From: Treponema sp.
GTDB taxonomy: Bacteria > Spirochaetota > Spirochaetia > Treponematales > Breznakiellaceae
Length of the DNA stretch: 33,901 nucleotides
Reading direction: 5' to 3'
Assembly: GCA_009786715.1 (NCBI GenBank)
Contig: WQRN01000008.1
Location: 1 to 33,901, forward strand
Under the pieces are notes generated by a model that searched no databases, had not been told where the DNA came from, and was given only the letters and a program-made list of their open reading frames with translations. A program made the position numbers and the translations under genes. Shown here one piece after another: positions 32,851 to 33,901 of the stretch. The first letter of the stretch is position 1, and each line of letters opens with the position of its first letter.

Positions 32851-33336
32851 ATGAACAGGAAAGCGGCCCTTCCGGGATCATTTGACCCTCCCACATCGGG
32901 ACATCTTGATATAATACTGCGCGCGGCTTCAATTTTTGATGAACTGGTAGTGGTTATTGCCGAAAATCGGCAAAAAAAGTACCTTTTTTCGGCAGAAGAA
33001 AGGGCTTCTATGGTTCAGGAACTTGTAAAAGACCGTAAAAATGTAACAGTCACCATCTGCGATCACTTGATTGTTGATTATTTGAAGAAAAACGGCATAA
33101 ATTTGCTTGTCCGCGGGGTTCGCGGAGTTGAGGATTTTACCTATGAATTCGAATTATCGATGATGAATAGGACTCTGGATCCTACAATCGAGACTATTTT
33201 TATGACAACCGCACCTGAATATTTCGTCCTTCGTTCCTCTTCGATAAAGGAATTGGCTTCTTTTAACGGAAATTTGCACGGAATGGTGCCCACGCTGGTT
33301 GCCAAAGCGTTAAAAGAAAAGTATGATAAGAACTAG
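32851..33336 (+). CDS. coaD: Phosphopantetheine adenylyltransferase
   Basis: Transfers AMP from ATP to 4'-phosphopantetheine, the penultimate step of coenzyme A synthesis. The 161-residue protein is normal length and carries the nucleotidyltransferase GSFDPPTSGHLDII motif (His18), VRGVRGVEDFTYE and the C-terminal SSSIKELASF motif. Its product pathway also supplies the phosphopantetheine arm of the acyl carrier protein encoded 320 bases downstream. Confidence 0.97.
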   Translation: MNRKAALPGSFDPPTSGHLDIILRAASIFDELVVVIAENRQKKYLFSAEERASMVQELVKDRKNVTVTICDHLIVDYLKKNGINLLVRGVRGVEDFTYEFELSMMNRTLDPTIETIFMTTAPEYFVLRSSSIKELASFNGNLHGMVPTLVAKALKEKYDKN

Positions 33337-33397
33337 AGATCGAAAGTCAGAGATCGATATTGACCGATTTCAAATTGACAAAACCTAAAAAAATGTC

Positions 33398-33426
33398 TTG
33401 ACATAAGAATCGGATTTTGTTAATAT
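33398..33426 (+). promoter_or_regulatory. Sigma70 promoter of rpmF-acpP
   Basis: Consensus TTGACA (33398-33403) and TAATAT (33421-33426) are 17 bases apart, giving a start near 33433. A conventional leader of about 18 bases includes GAGG before the rpmF ATG, unlike the leaderless arrangement of coaD. Confidence 0.75.
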
Positions 33427-33450
33427 CATTAGAGAATAAGAGGTTGGATT

Positions 33451-33639
33451 ATGGCAGTACCAAGAGGTAAAACATCAAAAGCCAGGACGAGCCGTCGGCA
33501 GTCCATCAATATGAAACTTACCGCGCCTACGATGATAGATTGCAGTACATGCGGTAACAAGGTTCTTTTACACCGGGTTTGCCCAAAGTGCGGTTTTTAC
33601 CGCGGTAAGCAGGTAATCGTACCGAATTCCAAAGTATAA
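33451..33639 (+). CDS. rpmF: 50S ribosomal protein L32
   Basis: A 62-residue ribosomal protein beginning MAVPRGKTSKARTSRR, with a zinc ribbon of four cysteines (Cys31, Cys34, Cys44, Cys47; CSTC and CPKC). It is the usual length. It precedes acpP by 17 bases, a widely conserved link between translation and lipid synthesis. Confidence 0.98.
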   Translation: MAVPRGKTSKARTSRRQSINMKLTAPTMIDCSTCGNKVLLHRVCPKCGFYRGKQVIVPNSKV

Positions 33640-33656
33640 CTTAAGGGGAGAGAAAC

Positions 33657-33893
33657 ATGGACGAATTGTTTGAAAAAATGAAAAAACTCATCGCGGATAA
33701 ACTTGAAGTTGATGAGGGCAAAATCACCTTGGAAGCGTCTTTCCGTCAGGATCTCGGCGCTGACAGCCTTGACACCTATGAATTGGTTTACGCCATCGAG
33801 GAAGAAATGGGCATCAACATTCCTGATGAAAAAGCCAACGAATTTGAAACAGTGAAGGACGCGTACGAATTTATTAAATCCCAGCAGAAATAA
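33657..33893 (+). CDS. acpP: Acyl carrier protein
   Basis: A 78-residue acidic carrier of growing fatty acyl chains. The phosphopantetheine attachment site is Ser37 in LGADSLDTYEL. The usual DSLDTVEL has Val in place of Tyr41 here. GGGGAG precedes the ATG by eight bases. The gene is complete, and the window ends eight bases after its stop codon. Confidence 0.98.
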   Translation: MDELFEKMKKLIADKLEVDEGKITLEASFRQDLGADSLDTYELVYAIEEEMGINIPDEKANEFETVKDAYEFIKSQQK

Positions 33894-33901
33894 TAAAAAC
33901 G

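Noticed and set aside
33335..33357. Direct repeat agagatcga after coaD
   Set aside because: Only two 9-base copies 14 bases apart in a short spacer, easily explained by chance.

Overview
The window looks like a spirochaete chromosome, most likely a Treponema-type host-associated species. The best clues are a Borrelia P83/100-type antigen, many exported lipoproteins with loose lipoboxes, a CHASE2-type nucleotide cyclase, a PcnB-type nucleotidyltransferase with a basic tail, and the order coaD-rpmF-acpP. Base composition looks even and moderate. I see no rRNA, tRNA, CRISPR array, transposase or prophage gene. No gap between genes exceeds 300 bases. The assignment rests on protein recognition by eye, not on a search.

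Layout. 1-1485: the 3' end of birA and a small unknown gene. 1648-13074: three paralogous hybrid histidine kinases on the minus strand (839, 723 and 1280 aa). They are interleaved with kdgK and followed by uxaC, two steps of hexuronate breakdown, so a sensing role tied to sugar acids is a reasonable guess. 13136-17299: a CHASE2/class III cyclase, convergent with an LpoB-like lipoprotein and a COG3014-type lipoprotein. 17363-19221: rsmE, a zinc metallopeptidase with a coiled-coil tail, and a lysine-repeat histone-like protein closed by a clear terminator. 19314-21098: an Fe-S pair, cysteine desulfurase and a NifU-type scaffold. 21103-25154: the P83/100-like protein, a VapBC-type toxin-antitoxin pair and an exported beta-propeller/HEAT protein. 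25195-30540: an Fe-S 23S rRNA uracil methyltransferase, then a tight run of OB-fold (BOF) protein, 12-TM LuxR regulator, monoglyceride-lipase-like hydrolase and PcnB-like enzyme. 30544-32711: a minus-strand operon of lipoprotein, HEAT protein and a P-loop/Asp23-like fusion. 32851-33893: coaD, rpmF and acpP.

The most notable general signal is regulatory. At least eight genes carry a sigma70-like -35/-10 pair (or extended -10) whose -10 ends only 5-8 bases before the start codon, with no Shine-Dalgarno, so their mRNAs should be leaderless. Other genes here have strong AGGAG-type sites. Five convergent gene pairs are separated by 5 bases or less, or overlap. In one, a strong terminator for one gene lies inside the coding sequence of the other. 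Other points of interest are a perfect 11-bp palindrome inside an in-frame insertion in one kinase receiver domain, a homologous HEAT domain shared by two exported proteins, and a P-loop NTPase fused to an Asp23-like domain.
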